Shown here: positions 16,713-25,463 of the stretch, piece by piece | Numbering within the stretch: the first letter of the stretch is position 1 | Layout of the letters: every line of letters starts with the position of its first letter | Origin: Pseudomonadota bacterium | GTDB lineage: Bacteria; Pseudomonadota; Alphaproteobacteria; GCA-2746255 | Assembly: GCA_040752895.1 (NCBI GenBank) | Contig: JBFMHN010000001.1 | Span: 24,186 to 88,185, forward strand | Length of the DNA stretch: 64,000 nt | Direction: 5' to 3' | Notes under the pieces: model-generated | The model's database searches: none | What the model was told of the DNA's origin: nothing | Seen by the model: only the letters and a program-made list of their open reading frames with translations | Program-made: the position numbers and the translations under genes

Positions 16713-19700
16713 TCAATTCTGGTTTTTCGAACGAAGATCGGTCGAGAGTTTCAGATTGTCGAGAATGCGTTGCATCGAGGAAAGAGCCTGTTCCATGGCG
16801 ATGAACTTGGCGAGAAGAGATTGGCGTTCCCGCTCGAGGCGCCCAAGCTGTTCCGTGATTCGGCGGGCCGTCAGCGTGTTCTGATCCTTCAAGGCGTTCG
16901 TTTCCGTCCGGATGGTGCCGTTTGTCAAATTCAACGTCGAATCCAAGACGGCGTACATCTGGGCGCCGAGTCCAACCGTATAGTTGACCGAAACGTTACT
17001 GGCGTCTTTCGTGCCCGAGTATAAAAGTTTGAGGCCGTTCGCGCCGGTTAAGTTCGTCGCCGTGATCGTCTTGCCGCTGACCGTCGCCGAACCGGCAACC
17101 CCGTTGATGGTAGCGCTTAGAATGCTGGCGTTGAGATCTTTCGCGACGCCGAGCTGGCTGATCAGGTCGCCGCTGTCGGTGAAGCCAAGCTCGGTGCTGT
17201 CGTCGGCGACGATGTCGATATGGAATTCGCCATTTTGCTCGAGGATAAGGGCGGAAACACCGGCAACGGCGTTGATGGCGTTCGCGATAGCCTGAAGGCT
17301 GTCGGTCGCGGCGTAGTTGATCGTCCCGCCCGGGATCGGTGTGCCCGTGGCATCAAGGATCTGGAACGAGCTGTTGAGATTGCCGGCGAGGTAATTGCCG
17401 ATCCCGGAAGTCTTGCTAGTGACAACCGAGGTTTCGGCGAACAGGCCGGCCCCGATGTTAATCGTAATCGCGGCCGTGCCTGGCCCCGTCGAGGTGAGTG
17501 GGTTCAGCGTGAGGACGGCGATCTCCTGGCCGTTCACGACGATGCCGACGGTATGCGGATTGCCATCCTCGAGGTCGGCCGTCGTCGCCGTATCGTTCGA
17601 GCCGTTGAAGGCGGCGTCCAGCACGAAGGTGACGCCGGCGGTCGCGTCGAAGAGCGTGCTTCCCAAGCCATCCGACGTAAGGTTTAGGCTAAGCCGCCCG
17701 GTCGCCGCGCTGTAGACCGACGAGGCGGCGCCCGTAAGCAGGGCTTGAAGCGTGGGCTCCGTGAAACCGCCGTTTGCGTCGTTTGCGTTCGTTACGTTTC
17801 CGAAAGTAACAAAACCGACGGCGGAAGTGTCCGCGTTGGGGTTGGCGGTAATATTCTGGGTCCGGTCGAAGGCGGTGCCGTTGCCGGTCAGCGTCAGCGT
17901 GATGAAGGCTTCCGGGAAGGTGATATCCACCGTTTGCCCGGCGCCAAGATTGTTGCCGACGCCGGCCGCCGCGTTGAGGGCGGCGGTGATGTTGACGGTG
18001 CTGGCAATGCCGGTCGCCAGGTTGACGATGGTGAAGTTTTCCATTGCCGCGTCGTAGCTATAGCGGAAGGATTCGCCGGAAAACACTTGGTCGCCGAACT
18101 GGATCTGGCTGATGCCATTGCTGGCCGGCATGCCGGTCATGGCATAGCTTGGCGTAAACACCGTGTCGTTGGCGATCGAATTGCTGATATAGCGATCGTC
18201 GAAATCAACGTTAAGCGTGTAGCCGGAGGCGTTGAAGGACGTCGCGCCGGTGAAGCTAAGCAATGAGACGTTTGGGTTCGACGAGGTAAGGTCAAAAGCG
18301 AAAAGCCGCCGGACGTCTTCCGGGTTGTTGAGAAGGGCGGTATCCAGCGCCTCCTCGTTGAGGACGAGCTTGTTCGCGTCCAGCGGGTTATCGGGGTTCA
18401 ACTGCTTGAACGTGATCCCGATTTGGCGAAGGACGCTGAATTGGCTGTTTACGCCCTGGACGCCTCGCCCGAGGATCCCGCCGAGCTGGGCGGAGAGCTG
18501 TGAGAGCGTCGTGGAGCCGAAAAGGATCGCGTCCTTGGCCGGGGCGCCGGTCGTTGGATCGACCTGGAAATGCTTGTTAATGAACTCCCGGCCGGCGTTG
18601 TAGGTATCAACGAAACTCTGAACGTTCGTCTTGACGGCGCTCAGGTTCCGCTCGACGTCGATTTTAACCGTCGTGCCGGCCTCGGCCTGGAAAAGGGTGA
18701 TCGTCATGCCCGTGAAAAGGTCTTTGATCGTGTTGGTGTCCCGTTCGATCACCTTCAAATTCGGCTTTGTGAAATTCAACGAAGTCAGCAAGTTGTTGGT
18801 GTCGTTCCCAAGCGTGATGGCGGCGCCGTCGTCCTTCGTGATCCGCAGGCGGAACTGGCCGGAATCGGCGACGACCTGGGCCGATATCCCGCCGATGGCG
18901 TCGATCGTCGCCGCCAGGGTGGTGAGACTGTCCGTATCCGCATAGTTGACGGTTCCGAGCAGCACCCCGTTTGCGTTACGAATTTGAAAACTGTGGGCGC
19001 CGGCGGTTACCGAAGTATAGCCGCTGAAGGGCGCCGCGCTGTTTGCCACCAGGGCGGACTGGTAGAACGACGAATCGAGAATGCCATCTGCCGTGAAGCG
19101 CGCCTTCTGGGCCGCCTGAAGCTCTGTCTTGACGCCGGTACCGGAGAGAATGCCTAGCGTGTTCAGGGGCGAACCCGCGCCATCCGTAAGCACCAGGGCC
19201 TTTCCCGTTTCGGCGGCCGTAACAACGAGGTAGTTTTCCGTCGCGCTTACCGAAACGACGCTTGCGGACACCTTCGTCGCATTCGTTCCCGTGTTCGCGT
19301 TGTTGATCTTGTCGCGGACATCCAGCAGCGTATCCGAGCTGGAAAGGTTGATCGTCGCCGAATTACCGCCGGCAAGCCCGATCGTGAACGAGGAATTGTC
19401 CGCGATCCCGGCGATGGCCGTCGTCGCGCTTGTGAAGGCATTGCTGCTCACCTTATGGGCGGTGGCGATCTGCTGAATCGCGATCGTGTGGCTTCCAATG
19501 GGGGCCGAACTGGTTACGCTGACGCCCAGCAAATTGGCGGCGGCCGAAGGCGTGCCGGCGTCGATGCGCGAGGTCGAGGCGAAGGCCTGTTTCAATGCGA
19601 AAGCGTTGGTGATGCCGTCCACGCTCACGGCGCCGCGGAGCGTATTCAGGGCAAGACGAAATTGTCCGAGAAGCCCTTCAAATTCCTGAAGGGCCGCGAT

Positions 19701-19871
19701 TCGCGTTTCGTTGTTGGTGGTCTTTGTTTGAAGCTTGTCGATGGGAATTTTTCGGGCCGCGATCAACTGATCAACGATGCCGACGAAATCAATGCCGGAG
19801 GTGAGGCCGGAGAACCGCGTCAAACCGTTCTGTCCAACGGAAAAATTATTCAGATTTATAGGGTTTTCCAT
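16713..19871 (-). CDS. fliD: FliD, filament cap protein (very long)
   Basis: The filament cap, 1052 residues against about 450-500 usually. The N-terminal FliD domain is clear (SGLTSGIDFVGIVDQLIAAR, 21-40, and LQEFEGLLGQFRLALNTLRG, 61-80). The C-terminal coiled region ends TARRITEQLGRLERERQSLL followed by MEQALSSMQRILDNL, typical for FliD. The extra length lies in the middle. Two modules of about 85 residues (about 283-367 and 828-915) resemble the flagellin hook IN motif, and a block at about 598-815 is also present in the flagellin of this window. It lies directly after the flagellin gene. Confidence 0.92.
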   Translation of the reverse strand: MENPINLNNFSVGQNGLTRFSGLTSGIDFVGIVDQLIAARKIPIDKLQTKTTNNETRIAALQEFEGLLGQFRLALNTLRGAVSVDGITNAFALKQAFASTSRIDAGTPSAAANLLGVSVTSSAPIGSHTIAIQQIATAHKVSSNAFTSATTAIAGIADNSSFTIGLAGGNSATINLSSSDTLLDVRDKINNANTGTNATKVSASVVSVSATENYLVVTAAETGKALVLTDGAGSPLNTLGILSGTGVKTELQAAQKARFTADGILDSSFYQSALVANSAAPFSGYTSVTAGAHSFQIRNANGVLLGTVNYADTDSLTTLAATIDAIGGISAQVVADSGQFRLRITKDDGAAITLGNDTNNLLTSLNFTKPNLKVIERDTNTIKDLFTGMTITLFQAEAGTTVKIDVERNLSAVKTNVQSFVDTYNAGREFINKHFQVDPTTGAPAKDAILFGSTTLSQLSAQLGGILGRGVQGVNSQFSVLRQIGITFKQLNPDNPLDANKLVLNEEALDTALLNNPEDVRRLFAFDLTSSNPNVSLLSFTGATSFNASGYTLNVDFDDRYISNSIANDTVFTPSYAMTGMPASNGISQIQFGDQVFSGESFRYSYDAAMENFTIVNLATGIASTVNITAALNAAAGVGNNLGAGQTVDITFPEAFITLTLTGNGTAFDRTQNITANPNADTSAVGFVTFGNVTNANDANGGFTEPTLQALLTGAASSVYSAATGRLSLNLTSDGLGSTLFDATAGVTFVLDAAFNGSNDTATTADLEDGNPHTVGIVVNGQEIAVLTLNPLTSTGPGTAAITINIGAGLFAETSVVTSKTSGIGNYLAGNLNSSFQILDATGTPIPGGTINYAATDSLQAIANAINAVAGVSALILEQNGEFHIDIVADDSTELGFTDSGDLISQLGVAKDLNASILSATINGVAGSATVSGKTITATNLTGANGLKLLYSGTKDASNVSVNYTVGLGAQMYAVLDSTLNLTNGTIRTETNALKDQNTLTARRITEQLGRLERERQSLLAKFIAMEQALSSMQRILDNLKLSTDLRSKNQN

Positions 19872-19954
19872 ATCGGCTTTCGAAAAATACCCCTTGGATT
19901 ATGCCTTCCCGAACTTCTTGGAATTTGCATTCCACCCCTGGAAGAGAAGGACGA

Positions 19955-19980
19955 GGGAGAGGGGATTTTTCCCCTCTCCC
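19955..19980 (-). terminator. Hairpin after the flagellin gene
   Basis: A perfect 11-bp stem (GGGAGAGGGGA with its complement) and a four-base loop, 12 bases after the flagellin stop. Only a weak T-rich run follows on the minus strand. It likely ends or stabilises the flagellin mRNA, with some read-through into fliD. Confidence 0.65.
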
Positions 19981-19992
19981 AAGCCTTTGGGC

Positions 19993-21579
19993 TTACTGGA
20001 ACAACCGCAACAGGTTCTGCGGCAGCTGGTTGGCTTGCGCCAGCATGGCCACACCAGCCTGAAGCAGGACTTGCTTGCTGGTAAAGGCCGTCATTTCGGC
20101 GGCCACATCCAGATCCAACAGTTGGCTCCGGGCAGCTTCCGCGTTCTCGATCGCCGACGCGAGGTTCGCGGAGGCAAAGGAGAGTCGGTTCTGCGCCGCA
20201 CCGATCGAAGACCGGCCGGTGTTCAGCGTGGTGATCGCAGCCGAGACCGCAGTCGAAGCGGTTTCTGCGTTCGCCCCGGTCGCGCCATCGATCTGGATCG
20301 TTGCGCTGTCAACGCCCAGTACCTGACCCGTCGCCGACGCGACGCTGAAGGTCAGATCGTCTTCCGTGGAAACGTTACCGGTACCAATCTTGAAGGTGAA
20401 AGACGTCGATCCGCCAGACGCGGTGTAGTCGTTGTAGATCATCGCCTGACCGAGATTGATCTCGATGAAGCCACCGGTCGCAGCCGTCGTCGTAGACGTC
20501 ACGCCGGAAAGCGTCAACGTGGCGAGCACTTGACCACCGACCGTGATGTTGACGGCTGCGCCGCCCGCTGCGAGCGTGTGCAGGGTGTTGACGCCAGAAC
20601 CAAAGTTAACCCCGGCAAGCGCCAGGAAGTCGATCTGGTTTGCACCGGCGTTGTTCCCCACCGCGATGCGGAGGACACCGGTTGTCGCATCATAACCGGC
20701 ACCGTTCGCATCCAACGCCGTGAGCCCGGCCAAAGCCGTCACCGCACCCGCGACCGTCACGCCGGTCGTCGCGAATGAAGCAGCAGCCGTCAAGGCCGAA
20801 ATCTGGGCGTTCGCCGCAACCACGTTGTTCGTGGTCGTGGGGGCGATCGCCGCCGTCCGATCGAACTGGTCGTTGATCGTGAGCGTAACCCCCAGGTTGG
20901 TCAGCGTGATCTTGCCCGTTTGGCCGGCGGTAAGCGTGTTGCCGGTCATGAGCGCGTCAAGCTGGCTCTGGATGTTGACGGTCGCCGTGTTCGGCCCGGA
21001 ACCGGCCGCGTCGAGCTTGGTGAGCGTCAACTGGTTCGCCCCATCGTAGGTAACCCGATAAAGGTTATTGTCCTGCGCATGGAGCGACGTGCTGAAGTCC
21101 ACCGACTGGATGCCGACGGCGGAAAGGGCCGACGTCGAGCTGGTGGCGTTGGTCGAAGAACCCGAAATCAGCTTCACCCCGTTGAACTCCGTATCGTTCG
21201 CGATACGAGAGACTTCGTTCTGAAGTGACAGGAACTCCGTCTGCAGGATCGAACGCTCGGTCGAAGAAAGCTGACCCGAAGCCGATTGAACCGCCAGCGC
21301 TTTCATCCGGATGAGGATGTCGTTGATAGCGGTGTAGGCACCGTCCGCGATCTGCAACAGAGAGCCAGCCTGACCGGCGTTGACGCCCGCCTGACGCTGG
21401 GCCGCGACTTCCGCCGCAAGACGGGAACCAATAGCCAGCGACGCGGCGTCGTCGGCGGCGGAAAGCACCCGCGTACCGGACGACAGCTTTGCCAGCGAGT
21501 TTGACGCCGCCATGTCGGTCCGCATCAAATTGCGGTGGGCGACGTTGGCAGCAAAGTTAGAGATTAGATTGAGAGCCAT
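19993..21579 (-). CDS. fliC: Flagellin
   Basis: The filament subunit, 528 residues. The conserved D0/D1 ends are unmistakable: LSSGTRVLSAADDAASLAIG (32-51) and FLSLQNEVSRIANDTEFNGV (116-135) at the N-terminus, and ENAEAARSQLLDLDVAAEM near the end, finishing in QNLLRLFQ. The central D2/D3 insert (about 172-384) resembles part of FliD. The ATG at 21579 has GGAG six bases upstream inside a small hairpin. It has its own sigma-54 promoter with three ftr-like enhancers and a leader with CsrA-type hairpins. It is the only flagellin in the window, and neither flaF nor flbT is adjacent. Confidence 0.96.
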   Translation of the reverse strand: MALNLISNFAANVAHRNLMRTDMAASNSLAKLSSGTRVLSAADDAASLAIGSRLAAEVAAQRQAGVNAGQAGSLLQIADGAYTAINDILIRMKALAVQSASGQLSSTERSILQTEFLSLQNEVSRIANDTEFNGVKLISGSSTNATSSTSALSAVGIQSVDFSTSLHAQDNNLYRVTYDGANQLTLTKLDAAGSGPNTATVNIQSQLDALMTGNTLTAGQTGKITLTNLGVTLTINDQFDRTAAIAPTTTNNVVAANAQISALTAAASFATTGVTVAGAVTALAGLTALDANGAGYDATTGVLRIAVGNNAGANQIDFLALAGVNFGSGVNTLHTLAAGGAAVNITVGGQVLATLTLSGVTSTTTAATGGFIEINLGQAMIYNDYTASGGSTSFTFKIGTGNVSTEDDLTFSVASATGQVLGVDSATIQIDGATGANAETASTAVSAAITTLNTGRSSIGAAQNRLSFASANLASAIENAEAARSQLLDLDVAAEMTAFTSKQVLLQAGVAMLAQANQLPQNLLRLFQ

Positions 21580-21582
21580 TTT

Positions 21583-21593
21583 AGTCTCCTACT
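21583..21593 (-). promoter_or_regulatory. Shine-Dalgarno hairpin of flagellin (candidate CsrA site 2)
   Basis: On the minus strand AGT-AGGAG-ACT places the GGAG ribosome-binding site in a five-base loop on a three-bp stem. CsrA prefers GGA in a hairpin loop, and binding here would block translation. The stem alone is weak. Confidence 0.45.
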
Positions 21594-21605
21594 TGGATTG
21601 TCAAA

Positions 21606-21622
21606 GTTAGCTTCCTGCTAAC
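21606..21622 (-). promoter_or_regulatory. Flagellin leader hairpin with GGA loop (candidate CsrA site 1)
   Basis: On the minus strand GTTAGC-AGGAA-GCTAAC is a perfect 6-bp stem with a GGA-containing loop, the standard CsrA/RsmA recognition geometry. It lies about 27 bases upstream of the start codon and about 16 bases from the second GGA hairpin, an arrangement like the two-site hag leader of Bacillus. Both csrA and its antagonist fliW are in this window. Confidence 0.6.
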
Positions 21623-21680
21623 CAGGGGATGCTTAACGCACCACGACCGCGCGCAACGCACGAAGCCGCAGTCTTTCAAA

Positions 21681-21696
21681 AGCAATTCCAATGCCA
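21681..21696 (-). promoter_or_regulatory. Sigma-54 promoter of flagellin
   Basis: Minus strand TGGCAT-N5-TTGCT, one mismatch from TGGCAC-N5-TTGC at exact spacing. The predicted start is about 21670, giving a leader of about 90 bases. Three ftr-like elements lie about 100, 120 and 150 bp upstream. Confidence 0.78.
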
Positions 21697-21759
21697 ATTC
21701 TATATTTTCCAAAATTCGTTGGAAACACTCGGAAAATTTTCGATAGATTATTTGAATAA

Positions 21760-21775
21760 CCGGCAATTTTTGCCC
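21760..21775. promoter_or_regulatory. ftr-like FlbD enhancer 1 of flagellin
   Basis: CCGGCAATTTTTGCCC, an interrupted inverted repeat, centred about 98 bp upstream of the predicted flagellin start. It is the promoter-proximal member of three copies. Confidence 0.65.
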
Positions 21776-21779
21776 AGGG

Positions 21780-21795
21780 CGGCAAAATTTACCGG
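21780..21795. promoter_or_regulatory. ftr-like FlbD enhancer 2 of flagellin
   Basis: CGGCAAAATTTACCGG, centred 20 bp (about two helical turns) from copy 1. It is the most degenerate of the three, with ACC in place of GCC in the right half. Confidence 0.55.
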
Positions 21796-21811
21796 AACGA
21801 GGACCGGAAGG

Positions 21812-21827
21812 TGGCAATTTTTGCCGA
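21812..21827. promoter_or_regulatory. ftr-like FlbD enhancer 3 of flagellin
   Basis: TGGCAATTTTTGCCGA, centred about 32 bp (three helical turns) beyond copy 2, just downstream of the fliW stop. The phasing puts all three sites on the same DNA face. Confidence 0.65.
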
Positions 21828-21857
21828 AGAATCCGAAACGGTTTCTGATCAAAAGAA

Positions 21858-22349
21858 TCAAAGAACATGACGAATCGCATAGTCCGGGTTGGCGAGCACG
21901 CATTGGCGGCCAACATGCCGCCGGGTGTCCACGAAGATCGGCGCCCGCAGATTGGCCGAGATCACGGATTTTCCATCTTCCTGGCGGGCCGTGAGAATGA
22001 GTAGGACAGCCCCGTCTTCTTTCTGGATGGCGAGCTGTTCGTAGATTTCCTCCATGTCCTTTCTGGCGATCAGCCCCGCATCCAAGTCGAGTGGCGATAC
22101 CAGGAAGGAAAGCGCCGGGTCCTCCAGGCATTGCAGAATCTTGAAATGGGAGAATTCCCGCTTCGGGAAATTCGCCAGACCAAAATTGTGATAAGCGGTA
22201 AACCCGAGAAGCCCCTTCGGCAGGCGCACCAGATTGTTCGGGCCGAACCGAAGTTCGCCGAACCGGCTGGGAATCGTCATCTTGCCGGCGGCATCCTCAC
22301 TCCCCATCGGGGACGGCAAATCCGCCTGATATTTATTCTGAAGTATCAT
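21858..22349 (-). CDS. fliW: FliW, flagellin-binding CsrA antagonist
   Basis: A flagellar assembly factor of 163 residues from ATG 22349, which has GGAGG eight bases upstream; the frame also offers an ATG at 22376 without a good site. FliW binds flagellin or CsrA and so couples filament export to flagellin translation. Landmarks: SRFGELRFGPNNLVRLPKGL then LGFTAYHNFGL, LEDPALSFLVSPL, and the late ISANLRAPIFVDTRRHVGRQ. It sits between flgL and flagellin. csrA is about 21 kb away but in the same island. Confidence 0.92.
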   Translation of the reverse strand: MILQNKYQADLPSPMGSEDAAGKMTIPSRFGELRFGPNNLVRLPKGLLGFTAYHNFGLANFPKREFSHFKILQCLEDPALSFLVSPLDLDAGLIARKDMEEIYEQLAIQKEDGAVLLILTARQEDGKSVISANLRAPIFVDTRRHVGRQCVLANPDYAIRHVL

Positions 22350-22390
22350 GGTGTTGTCCTCCGTTTCCACTCGCATTCGGTTGCTTCCCG

Positions 22391-23320
22391 CTAACGCAGG
22401 AAATTCAGCAGGGACAGCGACGACAGCCTGGCCAGCACCATGAACGAGGCCTCCAGGTGCAACTGGTCGTTTGACAATTTCGTCATCGCCGCCGCAACGT
22501 CCACGTTCTCGATGTCGCCCACGGTTTCCTGCGCTTTGAGCAGGGCATCCGTATGGATCGTGTTAGCCAACTCCAACGTCTTGATCGAAGCACCTATGCC
22601 GGTGCGGATGTCGGGAATTTCATTGACGGCTTCCTCGGCAAGTCTCAGGGCTTCCTCCAGCCGAGTCCGATCCAGCGGCGAGGTGACCGTCGTCTGGGCA
22701 AGGCGGAGGGATCGGATCAATTTTTCGAAACCGGATGCATTCGCCCGAACGCCGTAGGTTACATCCAAATCGTCGTCGGCATGGGCGGTCAAGGTGGCGT
22801 CGTTACCCTGGTAATAGTCCGTATCTGCGAGCGAGGGGTAAGCGGGCGGAGGCGCCGGAAAATTCGGGTCATTCAAATCAACGGGCGGGGTGTCCGTTTT
22901 GGTGCCGGAAAAAAGATAGCGGCCCTCTATATCGACGTTTAGAAGGCCCGATACCATTTGCAGGCGATTCGTCGCCTCGGTATTGATGGCGATGTTGGTG
23001 GCGTTATTGTCCGTGTTGAGCGCGCTGATCAAAAGGGTGCGGAAATCCGTCGCGATATCGAAGATCTGCGACGTGTGCGTCTCCATCGTTTGCAGACGTT
23101 GAACGACCTGCTGGTTGTTGAGCAGAAAACGGTCCATGCGCTTTTGTGCCGACTTCAGGTTGACGAGCCGGTTTGCGTCAGGTGCAATTTGCCAATAACG
23201 CTCCGCGACTTTCTGGGTCGAGATTTGGTTTTGGGTCTCCAGGATCTGCTTCTGCGTATCAAAAATGCGCTTCAGAAGCTTCGTTTCTTGGGCAAGATTG
23301 GCGATTGTCGAAGAGATCAT
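22391..23320 (-). CDS. flgL: FlgL, hook-filament junction protein
   Basis: Hook-associated protein 3, 309 residues, linking FlgK to the filament. It has flagellin-like ends: N-terminal ETKLLKRIFDTQKQILETQN with QISTQKVAERYWQIAPDANR, and C-terminal TVGDIENVDVAAAMTKLSND, then LHLEASFMVLARLSSLSLLN. A central motif GRYLFSGTKTDTPPVDLNDP is typical of FlgL. It lies 9 bases after flgK and just before fliW. Confidence 0.94.
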   Translation of the reverse strand: MISSTIANLAQETKLLKRIFDTQKQILETQNQISTQKVAERYWQIAPDANRLVNLKSAQKRMDRFLLNNQQVVQRLQTMETHTSQIFDIATDFRTLLISALNTDNNATNIAINTEATNRLQMVSGLLNVDIEGRYLFSGTKTDTPPVDLNDPNFPAPPPAYPSLADTDYYQGNDATLTAHADDDLDVTYGVRANASGFEKLIRSLRLAQTTVTSPLDRTRLEEALRLAEEAVNEIPDIRTGIGASIKTLELANTIHTDALLKAQETVGDIENVDVAAAMTKLSNDQLHLEASFMVLARLSSLSLLNFLR

Positions 23321-23329
23321 GTTTTTCTC

Positions 23330-25444
23330 CTACGAGCCTAGATTGACCAAGATCTCAAGCATCTCGGAAATCGTCGTTATCATGCGCGCCGAGGCGTTGT
23401 AGGAATTCTGAATCAGCACCATGCGCGCCATTTCCTCGTCGATATTGACCCCACTAACGGACGTTGCCTGAAAGGAGATTTCGTCAACGAGGTTTTGTCG
23501 AAACTCCAGATTGTTCACGACGTTATTTGCTTCCGTGGCGTTCACCGACAGGATTGAGGTGGCGTATTCGATCAAGGTGTTGGCAAGAGGCGGCAGCCCG
23601 CCGGCCGAAACAAAATCCAGCTTTTCGGAAAACTTGTTAGCGAGCAACTGCGCGATCGTACCGTCGCCGTTGGCTACGCCCGTATCGCCGAGCGCGGGCG
23701 CACCCGTCAGGCTCAAGGCGCCGCGGGAAAGTTTCGCCGGGTCGCTTGCGATGTTGCTTCGAACGGCAAGGACGGCGGATTCTCCGGTGCGGTCCGGCGC
23801 GATACCCAGCGAGGAAACAAGCGTTCCCCCGCCGCCGTCGGACAGGAAAAAGTTATCGCCATTCGAATCCGTGATTTTCAAGCGATAGCCACCCCCCTCC
23901 TGAACGACCTGCGCCGTGATGTTGACGCCAGCGCCGGAAAGGGTTCCGTTCTGGTTTATCTTGGTTGCGAGGCTATCGAGGGTATCTCCCGCTACGTAGG
24001 CGACGGTGGCGGTGAAGGGGGCGGGCCCAGCCGAATTGTAGCCGGAGAAAAGGAGATTACCGCTCAACTGAAGAGGGGCCGTGTTCGAGGTTTGTTGGGC
24101 CGTCGAGTAGCCGTCGTAGTTGGCTCCCGTCGTGAATAAATCATTGAGCCCGAAGAAATGGGAGAAGCCCATCGTGTCGTTGCCGACGGCGATGGCGCTG
24201 GTGTTTTCGTTGATCGCCACGCGGTTGGCCGGGTTCGTCGCCTGGATGACGAGGCGGCCATTTGCGTTAATGCTTGCCTGGGCGACGGCGGGGGCGAACG
24301 CGGCGTTGATCGCATCGACGACGTCCTGCACGTTTGCCGGACTGGGAAGAGAAGCAAGGTCCAGGTCGAAGGCGGCGGCGCCGCCGGAGCCATCATCGGC
24401 GAAGTTGCCGTTGGTATCGAGAACAGCGATCCGGACGACGCCGGTGCCGAGGAAGGGATCGGTTCCAGCTACGGTCCGGCTGCCCGTAAGGGCGTTCTGC
24501 CCCGGCAGCCCAACGCCCTGGTTGTGCAGCTTGTCGAGCTCGAAGCGAAGCCGAACGGCGAGCGAATCCGCTTCCGCCTGAAGCTGGGGCAGGGAAATGT
24601 CGCGAAGGTCGAGGAGCCCTCGCAATTTACCCCCGCGCAAACGGTCCGTAATATCAATGCCGTTCAGGTTGATGGGGCCGAAGGTATTGTTGGCGGAACT
24701 GACCAAGGAAGAGGGCGTGAAGCTAAGCGGCATCGCCTGCCGGTCCACCAGCGCGTCTCCCGCGCCGATGGAGACGACGACTTCTCGATTCCCACGGAAG
24801 TAATAAGAAATATCGAGATGTTCCGACAGTCGGCTAAGCGCGATATCCCGCTGGTCCTCCAGCTCTGTGGCCTGTTTTCCGGAGCCGACGAGTTTCGAGA
24901 TGCGCAGGTTCAAATCGGCAATCGTCGAAAGTTGCAAGTTTATCTCTTGAACTTCCGCCGCTATACCGGTTTCCGCCTCAAGCCTTAGCTTCTGAATGTT
25001 CGATGAGAGCGCGTTGAAGCGCTGCGCCATCGTCACGGCGGCATTCACGACATCAAGGCGCTGAGAAACGCCCTCTGGGGCGACCGCAAGCGCCTCGAAC
25101 GTCGTGGCAAGGCTTGTGATCTGGGTGGTGAGCGAGGAGCTTGATCCGAGCGAGCCGAAAAGGTCCTGCATCCGGTCAAAGAATTCTTTCTGGACCGTAT
25201 GCATACCAAGCGAAGCTGTTTGAGCCCGCAAATCCCGCAACAGAAATTCATCGACTTGGCGTGTGATGCTAGAAACGCGGACACCGGCGCCCATACCTAG
25301 GATATTTTGGGCCTCTAGGTTAACGACCTTCCGCGAATAACCTTCCGTGTTTGCATTTGCGACGTTCTGCGTCACAACGTCGATGGCGGTGCGCGTGACG
25401 TTGAGGCCGCTGATCGCAGTGAGAAGGGAGATGTTGAGGGACAT
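23330..25444 (-). CDS. flgK: FlgK, hook-filament junction protein
   Basis: Hook-associated protein 1, 704 residues. The N-terminal motif TAIDVVTQNVANANTEGYSR (16-35) and the C-terminal SGVNIDEEMARMVLIQNSYN followed by ASARMITTISEMLEILVNLG are diagnostic. The central region is longer than in enteric FlgK (about 550 residues). It includes one module of about 85 residues (LLFSGYNSAG to LVSSLGI) related to the two IN-motif modules of FliD. It follows flgN by 19 bases. Confidence 0.95.
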   Translation of the reverse strand: MSLNISLLTAISGLNVTRTAIDVVTQNVANANTEGYSRKVVNLEAQNILGMGAGVRVSSITRQVDEFLLRDLRAQTASLGMHTVQKEFFDRMQDLFGSLGSSSSLTTQITSLATTFEALAVAPEGVSQRLDVVNAAVTMAQRFNALSSNIQKLRLEAETGIAAEVQEINLQLSTIADLNLRISKLVGSGKQATELEDQRDIALSRLSEHLDISYYFRGNREVVVSIGAGDALVDRQAMPLSFTPSSLVSSANNTFGPINLNGIDITDRLRGGKLRGLLDLRDISLPQLQAEADSLAVRLRFELDKLHNQGVGLPGQNALTGSRTVAGTDPFLGTGVVRIAVLDTNGNFADDGSGGAAAFDLDLASLPSPANVQDVVDAINAAFAPAVAQASINANGRLVIQATNPANRVAINENTSAIAVGNDTMGFSHFFGLNDLFTTGANYDGYSTAQQTSNTAPLQLSGNLLFSGYNSAGPAPFTATVAYVAGDTLDSLATKINQNGTLSGAGVNITAQVVQEGGGYRLKITDSNGDNFFLSDGGGGTLVSSLGIAPDRTGESAVLAVRSNIASDPAKLSRGALSLTGAPALGDTGVANGDGTIAQLLANKFSEKLDFVSAGGLPPLANTLIEYATSILSVNATEANNVVNNLEFRQNLVDEISFQATSVSGVNIDEEMARMVLIQNSYNASARMITTISEMLEILVNLGS

Positions 25445-25463
25445 AAGAAGCTTTCCGCGCTCT

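Noticed and set aside
21581..21916. Minus-strand frame of 111 codons in the flagellin promoter region
   Set aside because: It covers the sigma-54 promoter, the ftr-like sites and the end of fliW, and shows no protein family features.
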